Assembly (NCBI RefSeq): GCF_001758225.1 | Contig: NZ_MAST01000051.1 | Coordinates: 1-64,000, forward strand | DNA length: 64,000 bases | Source: Humibacillus sp. DSM 29435 | GTDB taxonomy: Bacteria; Actinomycetota; Actinomycetes; Actinomycetales; Dermatophilaceae | Direction of reading: 5' to 3' | Shown: piece by piece, positions 12,312 through 21,626 of the stretch | Layout: every line of letters begins with the position of its first letter | How positions within the stretch are numbered: the stretch's first letter is position 1 | Notes under the pieces: model-generated | What the model was told of the DNA's origin: nothing | Database searches by the model: none | Seen by the model: the letters and a program-made list of their open reading frames with translations, nothing else | Program-made: the position numbers and the translations under genes

Positions 12312-12336
12312 CGCCCTGACCGACATAGGCACGTAA

Positions 12337-13653
<1,317 letters not shown>

Positions 13654-13658
13654 TCGTC

Positions 13659-14399
13659 GTGGCCGACCACACACCCCCTCGCGAGGGCCGCTCGGCAGCG
13701 AGTCGGCCCTCGCCGGGGCCGCGCCCCACCGGCCGGAAGGCTGCGGGGGCCGGCTCGGCGGGAACGGTTCGTGCCGAGACACAGCGGCCGGCCTCGCGCA
13801 GCACGAGCGGTGCAGTGTCGGGCCGCTCCACCAGCACGACGGCGGGAAAGGCTGCGGGCTCGCGGTCCGGGTCGCGTACGGGTCCTGCGAGACCCGGTAA
13901 GGCCGGACCGGGCCGAACCGGTCCAGGCAAGCCCAGGCCCGCTCTGGCGGCGCGTCCGCGCACGGCGGCGCCGCTCCCTCCGTCTCCGTCGACCGCCTGG
14001 GTGCGCGGCGCCATCCTGTTCGGGATCGTGGTCATGCTCGCTGTGACCCTCGTGCCGACACTGCGCTCGGTGCTCGCTCAGCGCAGCGACACCGCAGCGC
14101 TCCAGCAGAGCATTGCCGCCCAGCGCGAGAGCGTGTCGAGTCTCGAACGCCAGGCCGCGCTCTGGAAGGACCCCGACTACATCGAGGTCCAGGCCCGCCA
14201 GCGTCTGAAGTTCGTGCGTATCGGAGACCGCGCCTACACGGTCGTCGACCCCACTCGTGATGCGTTGAAGCAGGCCACGGCGCCGGCTCCGGTTGTCTCC
14301 GCCCCGCTGGCCAACGACGCCTCGCCCTGGTATGGCAAGCTGTGGCAGTCGGTGCAGATTGCCGACCGCCCCGCCGCCGGGCTTCCGCAGAAGCAGTGA
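13659..14399 (+). CDS. ftsB: Septum formation initiator (FtsB/DivIC family)
   Basis: A 246-residue bitopic division protein. The first ~107 residues are a basic, Pro/Arg/Ala/Thr-rich cytoplasmic tail of low complexity. One membrane helix follows (AILFGIVVMLAVTLVPTL), then a short coiled coil (AALQQSIAAQRESVSSLERQ) and the family motif for the membrane-distal part (WKDPDYIEVQARQRLKFVRIGDRAY). FtsB homologues bind FtsL and FtsQ at the septum. The long tail is typical of actinobacteria. GTG 13659 follows the eno stop by five bases. The stop overlaps the DUF501 start by one base (TGATG), so translation is coupled. Confidence 0.9.
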   Translation: MADHTPPREGRSAASRPSPGPRPTGRKAAGAGSAGTVRAETQRPASRSTSGAVSGRSTSTTAGKAAGSRSGSRTGPARPGKAGPGRTGPGKPRPALAARPRTAAPLPPSPSTAWVRGAILFGIVVMLAVTLVPTLRSVLAQRSDTAALQQSIAAQRESVSSLERQAALWKDPDYIEVQARQRLKFVRIGDRAYTVVDPTRDALKQATAPAPVVSAPLANDASPWYGKLWQSVQIADRPAAGLPQKQ

Positions 14400-14992
14400 T
14401 GAGCGGCACCGGAAGGGTGGAGTGCAGCGCTGACCAGCAGTCGGGCGCCGCGGTGTCCCGCCCCGACCTCGATGCCGTCGAGCTCCAGCTCGGGCGTCCG
14501 CCCCGCGGCGTTGCCGGAGTGGCCCACCGCTGTTCGTGCGGCCAACCCGACGTGGTGCGCACCGAGCCGCGGCTGCCCGACGGGTCGCCGTTCCCGACGA
14601 CCTACTACGCCACCTGTCCCCGCCTCACCGGGGCGATCAGTACCCTCGAGACGGCCGGCGTGATGAGGTCGATGACGGCCAGGTTGGCCGAGGATGCCGC
14701 ACTGGCCGACGCCTACCAGCGCGCCCACGAGCATTACCTCGCAAGGCGTTCCGAGCTGGGCGAGGTGCCCGAGATCAACGAGGTCAGTGCCGGCGGAATG
14801 CCGACGCGCGTCAAGTGCCTCCACGTGCTCGTCGCGCACTCCCTCGCGTCCGGCCCGGGCGTCAACCCGCTCGGCGACGAGGCGCTCGCGATGTTGCGGG
14901 AGTGGTGGAAGCCCACCTCGTGTGCGCAGCTGCACTCCGAGAGCCAGATCCTGCCCGACACTCACCACGAGGGAGGCTCCGATGGCGACTGA
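14399..14992 (+). CDS. DUF501 domain protein
   Basis: A 197-residue protein of the DUF501 family (Rv1025 position between FtsB and Ppx). The conserved cysteines are visible: HRCSCGQP, YATCPRL and VKCLHVLVAHSLA, with a final CAQLHSESQ. These suggest a bound metal, but no function is established. ATG overlaps the ftsB stop by one base. The frame extends 19 codons upstream inside ftsB, which is not used. Constant linkage to ftsB and ppx suggests a shared housekeeping role. Confidence 0.88.
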   Translation: MSGTGRVECSADQQSGAAVSRPDLDAVELQLGRPPRGVAGVAHRCSCGQPDVVRTEPRLPDGSPFPTTYYATCPRLTGAISTLETAGVMRSMTARLAEDAALADAYQRAHEHYLARRSELGEVPEINEVSAGGMPTRVKCLHVLVAHSLASGPGVNPLGDEALAMLREWWKPTSCAQLHSESQILPDTHHEGGSDGD

Positions 14993-15028
14993 ACCCACCT
15001 ACCCGGTGATGGCGGCAGGCCCAGCGAC

Positions 15029-16036
15029 GTGAGCAGCTCAGGCCGCCCAGGCAGCTGCGGTAGCAGGAACGGCGAGGATGCCGTCCGCGTCGGAGCGGTC
15101 GACTGCGGCACCAACTCGATCCGTCTGCTCATCGCCGATGTCGACCCGGGCACGGGCGTGCTCACCGACCTCCGTCGCCGAATGGAGATCGTGCGGCTCG
15201 GCTACGGCGTCGACCGCACCGGGGTCATCGACCCCGACGCGATGGCACGCACCCTTCGCGTCGCGGCCGAGTACGCCCGCGAGTGCCGTGAGCTCGGCGC
15301 CACGTCGGTGCGGTTCGTCGCCACGTCCGCATCTCGCGATGCGCGCAACGCGGCCGAGTTCATCTCCGGAGTGCAGTCCGCCTTTGACGAGCACTGGGGT
15401 GGGAGGGTAGCGCCGGAGGTCGTCTCGGGCGAGGAAGAGGCCGCTCTGTCGTTCGCGGGAGCCACCGGTGGCCTCGTTGCGAAAGGAATACTTGGCCCCT
15501 ACCTCGTGGTCGACCTCGGCGGTGGCTCGACCGAGTTCGTTCGCGGCACCGACTCGGTCGAGTCCGCGCGCTCCGTCGACATCGGCTGCGTGCGCCTCAC
15601 GGAGCGGCACCTGATGAGCGACCCGCCTACCGATGATGAGATGGCCGCCGCCCGGGCCGACGTCGACGCCGCGATCGACCTCGCCGCCGAGCAGGTCGAC
15701 TTCAGCGGCATCCAGGCCCTGGTAGGTCTCGCCGGCAGCGTCACCACGATCACGGCGTACGTGCTGGGACTGATGGCCTACGACCCGGAGGCCATCCATC
15801 TCGCCCGCACGAGCGTGCCAGACGTACTGGCCGCGGCCGACGAGCTGCTGCACATGACCCGCGCCGATCGCGCCACCCTGCCGTTCATGCACCCTGGTCG
15901 GGTCGACGTCATCGGGGCGGGTGCGTTGGTCTGGGGCCGCATCGTCGAGCGGGTGGCGGCCGAGGCCGGGATCACGGAGGTCGTCACGTCGGAGCACGAC
16001 ATCCTCGACGGAATCGCCCTCTCACAGGTGCCCTAG
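15029..16036 (+). CDS. ppx: Exopolyphosphatase / guanosine pentaphosphatase (Ppx/GppA family)
   Basis: A 335-residue ASKHA-fold phosphatase. It contains phosphate 1 VDCGTNSIRLLI (24-35), ATSASRDARN near 100, SGEEEAALSF near 133 and phosphate 2 VVDLGGGSTEFV near 160. It hydrolyses inorganic polyphosphate or pppGpp; this short type lacks the C-terminal HD extension of E. coli Ppx, as do actinobacterial Ppx1/2. The start is the GTG at 15029, with only a weak binding site (GGCAGG at about 15013). No other start precedes the conserved core. The stop codon TAG doubles as the -10 element of the next gene. Confidence 0.9.
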   Translation: MSSSGRPGSCGSRNGEDAVRVGAVDCGTNSIRLLIADVDPGTGVLTDLRRRMEIVRLGYGVDRTGVIDPDAMARTLRVAAEYARECRELGATSVRFVATSASRDARNAAEFISGVQSAFDEHWGGRVAPEVVSGEEEAALSFAGATGGLVAKGILGPYLVVDLGGGSTEFVRGTDSVESARSVDIGCVRLTERHLMSDPPTDDEMAAARADVDAAIDLAAEQVDFSGIQALVGLAGSVTTITAYVLGLMAYDPEAIHLARTSVPDVLAAADELLHMTRADRATLPFMHPGRVDVIGAGALVWGRIVERVAAEAGITEVVTSEHDILDGIALSQVP

Positions 16037-16039
16037 ACT
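16034..16039 (+). promoter_or_regulatory. Leaderless -10 element TAGACT for the downstream membrane protein
   Basis: TAGACT ends six bases before the GTG at 16046, no Shine-Dalgarno sequence is present, and transcription would start at or next to the GTG. Its TAG is also the ppx stop codon. Confidence 0.55.
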
Positions 16040-16045
16040 CCCTTC

Positions 16046-17410
16046 GTGGACAGGGTGTGGTCAGGGCTTCGCGACGCCTTCGCGGTCGTCAGCGACGGCC
16101 TTCGCCTCGTGGCACGGCACCTGCCCACCCTGCTGACCCTCTTCCTCCTCGGGGCGGCGGTGCGCGGCGCCGTGATCTGGCTGGCCGTCAACGTCAGCGA
16201 CGAGCACCCCGTGCTGGCCCAGCTGCTGCTGCCGCTGGCCCCGATCGGCACCCTCGCCGCGATCATCTTCATGCTGCGGGCGCTGTCGCCGTCGTTGCGG
16301 CACGCGAGCTTCGACCCGGTCGACACTGAGGCGGCGCCGGCTGGGACCGGCACCGGAACAGCGGCCGTTGACGTCGCGGCGAGCCCGGCCTCCGAGCTGG
16401 AGGCGCCCAAACGGCTCACCCGTGCCGCCGGGCGCCGACTGGGGCTGCTGGCCAGCCTGCTGGTGCCCTTCCTGACCGTCTACTCGGCGCAGGGTTTTCT
16501 CGAGGCCGACCGGCGCCAGTTCATCAACATGGCGGCGTTCAACGAGTTTCGCGAGAGCGCCGACTTCTTCTACGGCTCCACCTCGGGCCCCAACCGCTTT
16601 CTCATCGGCACCGGGCTGGCCCTCGTCGGGGTCATCGTGGTGGCGTTCGCGCTACGGCGCCTCATCAACCACTTCGAGCTGGCCGAGAAGTACACCGGCG
16701 TCGGGCTGGTGGCCGCCTACATCGAGATCTTCTGGATCTTCGCGCTCGCGAACGGCGCCGACCAGCTGCTGCGACTCTTCGCCGACTGGCGCGACTCCCG
16801 CGCCTTCAGCGTGTGGGTGCTCGAGCGGTGGAACGGGCTGGTCGAGGTGCTCGGCCCCATCGGGGTGCCGCTACGAGCCGTGGTCGAGTGGGTGACAGGG
16901 CTGCTGGCCAACGGCACCGACCTCGTGGTCGTGCCGATCGCCTGGCTCACCGTCGGCGCGGTCGCCTACGGGCGCAGCGCCAACCTGGGCCCGACCGCCG
17001 GCGTTGACGCGGGCGGTTGGCGTCGTCGCGTGCCGGCCCTCGGGGCCGTCGCCACTCGCCTCCCCGGGCCGCTACGCCGAGTGGGGCGCAGCGCCACCGC
17101 CGACGTGCGGGAGCGCTTCGCCACCTTCGCCGGGGGAGTACGCCTGCTCGTGGTCGCCGGGCTCGTGCCGATGCTGCTCTTCTGCATCGTCTTCACGGTT
17201 GCTCGGGGGGTGCAGTGGGCCGTGGCCGAGCTGCTGCGACAGCTGCGCGGGCCGGTGGAGGTCTTGCCCGGCAGCGCGTTCCTGCCGTGGTTCGACCTCA
17301 TCGAGACCGGCTTCTACACGGTGCTGCTGGTCGGGCTCATCGCCGCGGCCGTCGACCGCATCATCGTGCGCCGCACCCAGACCGAGGCAGTGAGCGTCAG
17401 CGTGGGCTGA
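16046..17410 (+). CDS. Multi-pass membrane protein of unknown function
   Basis: A 454-residue protein with about seven hydrophobic segments and no motif I recognise. Helices are clear at 26-48 (LPTLLTLFLLGAAVRGAVIW), 55-75, 136-155, 190-210, 220-240, 290-310, 370-395 and 420-440. An acidic, Ala/Thr-rich loop lies near 95-125. The first helix follows a DGLRLVARHLPTL stretch similar in style to bacterial DUF-type integral proteins. Expression is probably leaderless from TAGACT. Its 3' end overlaps the convergent gene at 17397 by 14 bases. It might be a transporter-like protein or an envelope factor; nothing in the sequence decides. Confidence 0.75.
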   Translation: MDRVWSGLRDAFAVVSDGLRLVARHLPTLLTLFLLGAAVRGAVIWLAVNVSDEHPVLAQLLLPLAPIGTLAAIIFMLRALSPSLRHASFDPVDTEAAPAGTGTGTAAVDVAASPASELEAPKRLTRAAGRRLGLLASLLVPFLTVYSAQGFLEADRRQFINMAAFNEFRESADFFYGSTSGPNRFLIGTGLALVGVIVVAFALRRLINHFELAEKYTGVGLVAAYIEIFWIFALANGADQLLRLFADWRDSRAFSVWVLERWNGLVEVLGPIGVPLRAVVEWVTGLLANGTDLVVVPIAWLTVGAVAYGRSANLGPTAGVDAGGWRRRVPALGAVATRLPGPLRRVGRSATADVRERFATFAGGVRLLVVAGLVPMLLFCIVFTVARGVQWAVAELLRQLRGPVEVLPGSAFLPWFDLIETGFYTVLLVGLIAAAVDRIIVRRTQTEAVSVSVG

Positions 17411-18140
17411 CCGGTAGCGCCGCGAACGTGGGCCGGTCCCACCACACCCACACCTCGTCGGGGCGGGCACCGGCAACGGTGACCACGTAGGAGTCGACGT
17501 CGTAGGTAGCCGGTCGCTCCTCACCCTCATCGGTGACCGGCGACTCCTGACCGGGCAGCCAGCTCGGGCCCGGGCGGTCTGCCGGTGTGCACGGTGAGGG
17601 CGGCTCGCTGCCCTCGGAGGTGAAGGCCCGCGACCCGCTCTGCCACCGGGTGCCCTCAGCGTCGACCAGGGCGAGGGTGCAGCCGGTGAGGATGAGGCTC
17701 GGGTCGGCCTCCACGTGCAGGGTGACCTTCCACAGCATCCCGTCGGTGGGCAGCGTGAGCGGCTCACGTCTGCCCTGGTAACCGGGCAGGGTGTCTGCCG
17801 GCTCGACCGAGACCACCGAGAGGGCGGGCGTGATGGGCCAGCGGTGGTGGCCGTCGTCGTACTCGTCGACGAACCGCACCACCCCGGAGGCGTCGGGTCG
17901 CTGGGGGGAGCGCAGACCCTCCTCCCACCACAGGGTCTGCAGTCGCTGGGCGTTGCCGGCCAGGGCCGCCACGATCGCCACGGGCAGCAGCACCAACCCG
18001 AGCCGGTTGCGCCGCCACCAGCCCGTGCGCGTGGGCGTCACGGTGGGCTCGGTGGGCTCGGCGGGCTCGGCGGGCTCGGCGGGCTCAGTGGGAACGGTGG
18101 GCTCAGTGGGAACGCGGTGTCCGCCTGGTTCCTCGATCAC
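17397..18140 (-). CDS. Membrane-anchored protein of unknown function, third gene of a coupled trio
   Basis: A 247-residue protein. A Pro/Thr/Glu-rich N-terminal tail made of EPT/EPA triplets (8 units of 9 bp at 18042-18113) is followed by one membrane helix (LGLVLLPVAIVAALAG, about 50-65) and an extracytoplasmic domain with beta character. That domain holds PITPALSVVSVEPADTLPG, WKVTLHVEADPSLILTGCTLALVDAEG and a final VWVWWDRP. The shape resembles DUF4352-like immunoglobulin-fold domains, but this is a resemblance only. The GTG start overlaps the stop of the preceding gene (GTGA), so it is translationally coupled. Function unknown. Confidence 0.7.
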   Translation of the reverse strand: MIEEPGGHRVPTEPTVPTEPAEPAEPAEPTEPTVTPTRTGWWRRNRLGLVLLPVAIVAALAGNAQRLQTLWWEEGLRSPQRPDASGVVRFVDEYDDGHHRWPITPALSVVSVEPADTLPGYQGRREPLTLPTDGMLWKVTLHVEADPSLILTGCTLALVDAEGTRWQSGSRAFTSEGSEPPSPCTPADRPGPSWLPGQESPVTDEGEERPATYDVDSYVVTVAGARPDEVWVWWDRPTFAALPVSPR

Positions 18141-18832
18141 TCGAGCCCCCGGTAGGTCGCCTCGACCGGCGCTGTGCGCCCGCGCCCGTAGTCGGAGAGC
18201 GATCCCGGGCCCACGGCATCCGTGAGGTCGGCCTCGGCCACGTCGTCCAGGGCGTCGTCGATGGCATTGGTCGACAGCTGGATGCGTGAACCGGCCAAGG
18301 CGTCTCGTGGCACCTCCACGACGGCCACGCAGTCGGCCGTGATGCCGGGCGGTGGGCGGAGGCAGGTGACCCCGTCGCGACCCGCGCTGAGAGAGGTCAC
18401 GGTGAAGCGGCGGCCACGGCCGTCGAAGAGGGTGGCCTTCACGATCGTGCTGGTCTCGGCCCGGGGTGTCCAGGCGAAGCGGACCACGAGGAAGACGGCG
18501 TCGGTGCTCGCCGGGTAGGTGTAGGGCCGGGTGACCGTGGTGGCGCCTTCCACTCCGGTGATGGCGAGGTCACCGGTGCGCAGCGGGACCGCACCACCGC
18601 CGGGTGACACGGCGCGAACGAAGTTTCGCTGAGACCCCTCGCCGAACTCGGTGGTCGCCGTCGACGGCAGCAAGGAGCCGAGCGCCTGCGTCAGTGACAG
18701 ACCGGCGACCACCAAGGCGCCCACCCCGAACGCGGAGCGCCGTGGTTGGGGGAGAGCCTGCAGCCGGGCGCCGACCCGGGTGCCGAGACGAGCGCCGAGA
18801 CGAGCGCCGAGGCGCTGCCGGGTGGCGTTCAT
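18137..18832 (-). CDS. Membrane-anchored protein of unknown function, second gene of a coupled trio
   Basis: A 231-residue protein. A basic N-terminus made of RLGA repeats (12-bp units at 18782-18817) leads to one helix (AFGVGALVVAGLSLTQALGSLL, about 34-55). A beta-rich extracytoplasmic domain follows, with TGDLAITGVEGATTVTRPY, AVFLVVRFAWTPR and ATLFDGRGRRFTVTS, plus two cysteines. Its layout parallels both neighbours. ATG 18832 overlaps the stop of the upstream gene by four bases (ATGA), and its own stop overlaps the next GTG. The longer frame to 18925 runs into the upstream gene and is rejected. Function unknown. Confidence 0.72.
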   Translation of the reverse strand: MNATRQRLGARLGARLGTRVGARLQALPQPRRSAFGVGALVVAGLSLTQALGSLLPSTATTEFGEGSQRNFVRAVSPGGGAVPLRTGDLAITGVEGATTVTRPYTYPASTDAVFLVVRFAWTPRAETSTIVKATLFDGRGRRFTVTSLSAGRDGVTCLRPPPGITADCVAVVEVPRDALAGSRIQLSTNAIDDALDDVAEADLTDAVGPGSLSDYGRGRTAPVEATYRGLE

Positions 18833-19512
18833 GGAGCGTTTCTCGCGGGCAGCGGGAGCGACCCGGAGGCTTGCGGCTCCGGGTCCTTCCAGTCGAAGTG
18901 GAAGTCGAGGCTGTCTTCGCGCCACGTGTGGCGGTTGACCACGGTGGTGACACGCGCGCCGGGCGCGGTGGTGCTCGACTGCTCGAAGAGGTACGCGACC
19001 CGATAGGTCAGGCCTGGTTGGGCAACGCCGAACACGGCCTTCTCGGGCATGGTGTAGACGGCGTAGGGGCGTGCCTCGTCGGCCGGAACCAGGGCGTCAC
19101 CTCCGGCGCGGGGGAAGAAGCCGCTGGCGTCGGCGAGGCTGACGGCGCGGCTCAGCACGTCATAACCGACGGTGGCGTCGCTCGTGTTCTCGACCTCTGC
19201 CTCCACGATGATGAAACGTCCGCGCTTGGAGGTGTCGGGGTAGACCTGCGGGGTGTCGCCCTTCTTCTCGATGCCGCCGAAGCTGGTCGTCGTGTAGGCG
19301 TCGGTCACCCTCACCTGGAGCGGTTGCGCCGATACCGCCTGACCGGCCTGCAGCGCCACCACCGGGTCGGTGTCGACTTCGCGCAGGCCACCGAACAGGC
19401 CTGACACGAGCAGCACGACGAGCACTGTGGCCGTCGTCAGCTCGAACCACGAGCGACTCAGCACCCATCTGCGCACGCGCGCAACGCGGCTCACCCCCGC
19501 CTGCCTGACCAC
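18829..19512 (-). CDS. Membrane-anchored protein of unknown function, first gene of a coupled trio
   Basis: A 227-residue protein. After a basic start comes one helix (LTTATVLVVLLVSGLFGGL, about 25-43). The extracytoplasmic domain carries VRVTDAYTTTSFGGIEKK, GRFIIVEAEVENTSDATVGYD and VYTMPEKAVFGVAQPGLTYRVAYLFE. The phrase pattern 'V-x-V-x-x-A-x-V-x-N-x-(S/T)' is that of DUF4352-like beta sandwiches that bind partners outside the membrane. GTG 19512 is chosen because TATCAT lies six bases before it (leaderless). The 80-residue upward extension is arginine- and cysteine-rich and implausible. First gene of a three-gene operon. Confidence 0.72.
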   Translation of the reverse strand: MVRQAGVSRVARVRRWVLSRSWFELTTATVLVVLLVSGLFGGLREVDTDPVVALQAGQAVSAQPLQVRVTDAYTTTSFGGIEKKGDTPQVYPDTSKRGRFIIVEAEVENTSDATVGYDVLSRAVSLADASGFFPRAGGDALVPADEARPYAVYTMPEKAVFGVAQPGLTYRVAYLFEQSSTTAPGARVTTVVNRHTWREDSLDFHFDWKDPEPQASGSLPLPARNAP

Positions 19513-19518
19513 GGCGCG

Positions 19519-19524
19519 ATGATA
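19519..19524 (-). promoter_or_regulatory. Leaderless -10 element TATCAT for the membrane-anchored trio
   Basis: On the minus strand TATCAT ends six bases before GTG 19512 and there is no Shine-Dalgarno sequence. It would drive all three coupled genes. Confidence 0.55.
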
Positions 19525-19606
19525 CCTACCCCGTGCCGTGAGGTCGGGGACAGCGGCGCGGGACGGGCCACGTTCCAGGCCGGTGCGGCATCGGCAGGTG
19601 CTGCGG

Positions 19607-21193
19607 TCAGCCGACGGTCGAGCCGGAGACGGTCTGACGCCGGCTGGCCCGAAGGTCGCGGTTGAGATCGAGCAGGTCGGTCGGGTCGTTGGGATCAGAT
19701 CCCCGACGCTGCAGCAGCATCCGCACGAGCATCCAGACCGCCACCGTGACACCGAGGGCTGCTGTGCCGTTGGCGAACGTGGCGTCGACGACGCCGTACG
19801 TGACCAGGAAGAGGGTGACCCAGATCATGGCCTCCGTGGACCGTCGCCCGAGTTGGGTCGCGGCCAGCACGACGCCACCCCAGAGCAGGTACCAGGGGTG
19901 CACCACCGGACCCGCTGCGCACAGCACCAGCAGGGCGAGGCCGGCCGCGAGCACAGGCTTTCGCGGCGCGAGCCGCCAGGTGATCCACCCGATCGCCGCG
20001 ACCCCGACCACCAGCCCGATGCTCTGGGCGATAGGGAGCGGCTTGGCCACCAGAGAGGCAGGCAGACCCGAGAGGCGCATCAGCCCTTCGACCATGCTCC
20101 CCACGAGCGTCGACGGGGACAGCAGGGAGCGCAACGACACCGGCACCGAGAGGTTGGCGATCCAACCCCAGCCGAGGCCAGTGACTGCTGTGATCAGCGA
20201 GAAGGTCGCCGCGCTGACCAGGCCGTAGAGGGCGGTGGCTCGCAGCAGGGACGACAGTTTCGAGCGAGGTGAATTTTGGTCAGCCTGCATCGCCATGCCG
20301 ATCACCCCGATCAGGGCGAGCACGGCGGTCTGCTTGAAGCTGGCGGCGGTGGCGACGCTGATGCTGGCGAGCACGAGCTGACCCCGGGAGGCCAGGAGCA
20401 GGGCCACCACGACGAAGGCGATCATGAGGGCGTCGCCGTGCGAACCGCCGACGAGATGCATCATCACGAGGGGGTTGAGCACTCCGAGCCACATCGCGCG
20501 GTCGCGGCTGACGCCGAGCCGCTCGGCCAGGCGTGGCACCGCCCAGGCCATCAGCCCGACGGCGATCAGGGCCGGTATGCGCATCGCCACAGCGGCCACG
20601 TAGGCGTTGTCGCCGGTGATGGCGACGACGAAGTGCTGCAGCTGGAGGGCGAGCGGGCCGTACGGAGCAGGGGTGAAGAGCCAGAGCGGGTCGACCTGGT
20701 CGCGGAACGGGCCGGGAACGTAGACCGGACCGACCTCGTAGGGGTTCATCCCCTGGACGATGATCTGACCCTGGGCGGCGTAGCTGTAGGCGTCGCGGCT
20801 GAACAGCGGGGGAGCCAGCAGCACCGGCAGGCTCCACAACAGCCAGGTCAGCCGGTGCAGTGGAGCCGAGGCCACGCCCGGTCGCAGTCGCAGCCAGGCG
20901 TCGACCAGCAACGCCATTCCGGCCACGAGCAGCAAGGTGGCGGTGAACCGACCGGTGCCGGCGCTCAGCCACTGCAGCTTGAGGCTCACGATCAGCGGTG
21001 CGTCTTTGGGCAGGAACGCCGGTGTGAGCGAGCCGGCAGCCACCAGCGCCATACCGAGAGTGCCGCGTCGGGCCAACGGGTTGGCCCAGGCCCCCTTCAC
21101 CTCAGCGGTCAGCAGGGCCAGCCGGGCGGCCGGAGAGATCGGCGTTGCCACCGCTCCTCGACCGAGCACGTCGGCGAACTGCTGCTTCGGCAC
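19607..21193 (-). CDS. mptB: MptB-like polyprenol-phosphomannose-dependent alpha-(1->6) mannosyltransferase
   Basis: A 528-residue GT-C glycosyltransferase with about 12-13 membrane helices. The luminal loop after the second or third helix holds the family motif FSRDAYSYAAQG (catalytic acidic pair), then GMNPYEVGP and VDPLWLFTPAPYGPL. In mycobacteria and corynebacteria MptB starts the mannan core of lipomannan from polyprenol-P-mannose. In this lineage it would build a lipomannan-like glycan. GTG 21193 has AAGGAG at 21202-21207, eight bases away, better than the GTG at 21229. A TAGACT -10 at 21293-21298 gives a leader of roughly 95 nt. Confidence 0.85.
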   Translation of the reverse strand: MPKQQFADVLGRGAVATPISPAARLALLTAEVKGAWANPLARRGTLGMALVAAGSLTPAFLPKDAPLIVSLKLQWLSAGTGRFTATLLLVAGMALLVDAWLRLRPGVASAPLHRLTWLLWSLPVLLAPPLFSRDAYSYAAQGQIIVQGMNPYEVGPVYVPGPFRDQVDPLWLFTPAPYGPLALQLQHFVVAITGDNAYVAAVAMRIPALIAVGLMAWAVPRLAERLGVSRDRAMWLGVLNPLVMMHLVGGSHGDALMIAFVVVALLLASRGQLVLASISVATAASFKQTAVLALIGVIGMAMQADQNSPRSKLSSLLRATALYGLVSAATFSLITAVTGLGWGWIANLSVPVSLRSLLSPSTLVGSMVEGLMRLSGLPASLVAKPLPIAQSIGLVVGVAAIGWITWRLAPRKPVLAAGLALLVLCAAGPVVHPWYLLWGGVVLAATQLGRRSTEAMIWVTLFLVTYGVVDATFANGTAALGVTVAVWMLVRMLLQRRGSDPNDPTDLLDLNRDLRASRRQTVSGSTVG

Positions 21194-21292
21194 CCCGTGG
21201 GCTCCTTCGGTGTCAACTGGACGCGCCACACCGGCGCAGCCCTCTCAAGAGAACGCCGCTCAGGGGCCCTCGGCAAGTCGATTGCCCTTCCG

Positions 21293-21298
21293 AGTCTA
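21293..21298 (-). promoter_or_regulatory. -10 element TAGACT for mptB
   Basis: TAGACT on the minus strand, about 100 bases upstream of the chosen mptB start. No convincing -35. Confidence 0.4.
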
Positions 21299-21339
21299 GT
21301 TGGAATCGCCCCAAATCACGATTCGCCTCGCCACGCGCG

Positions 21340-21355
21340 CCTACCTGTCGGTAGG
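21340..21355. terminator. Inverted repeat CCTACC-TGTC-GGTAGG after the tRNA gene
   Basis: Perfect 6-bp arms, 4-nt loop, about 30 bases past the tRNA 3' end. It may terminate the tRNA transcript; it could also be an operator upstream of mptB. Confidence 0.4.
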
Positions 21356-21386
21356 GTGACCCCGCTTCGCCGGCTCACGTGTCACG

Positions 21387-21461
21387 TACCCCCGGAGGGA
21401 CTCGAACCCTCACCTGTGGCGATTTTAAGTCGCCTGCCTCTGCCGGTTGGGCTACGGGGGC
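21387..21461 (-). tRNA. tRNA with UAA anticodon (tRNA-Leu)
   Basis: A 75-nt cloverleaf. Acceptor GCCCCCG (from 21461) pairs with CGGGGGT at its 3' end with a G-U first pair. The anticodon arm is GGCGA-CTTAAAA-TCGCC, anticodon TAA. The T arm is GAGGG-TTCGAGT-CCCTC with discriminator A at 21387. CCA is not encoded. It would read the rare TTA codon. Odd point: the variable region is only about six bases, whereas canonical tRNA-Leu has a long variable arm. Confidence 0.9.
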
Positions 21462-21480
21462 CCTTCGTCACCAGCGCTCC

Positions 21481-21486
21481 AGTATG
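21481..21486 (-). promoter_or_regulatory. -10 element CATACT for the tRNA gene
   Basis: CATACT on the minus strand lies about 20 bases before the tRNA 5' end, with a weak -35-like GTGACG 19 bases further upstream. Confidence 0.4.
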
Positions 21487-21626
21487 CCCAGTCGCGGGTC
21501 TGCCGCGTCACGATCGCGTTGCGGACGCGCCACCATCCGGGTGGGGAACCTTTGTGGCCGCCCCGTTCGCTTACTCTGTGCACAGCGCCACGCCCGTGGC
21601 CATCAGTGTCGGGGAGGCACGCACAC

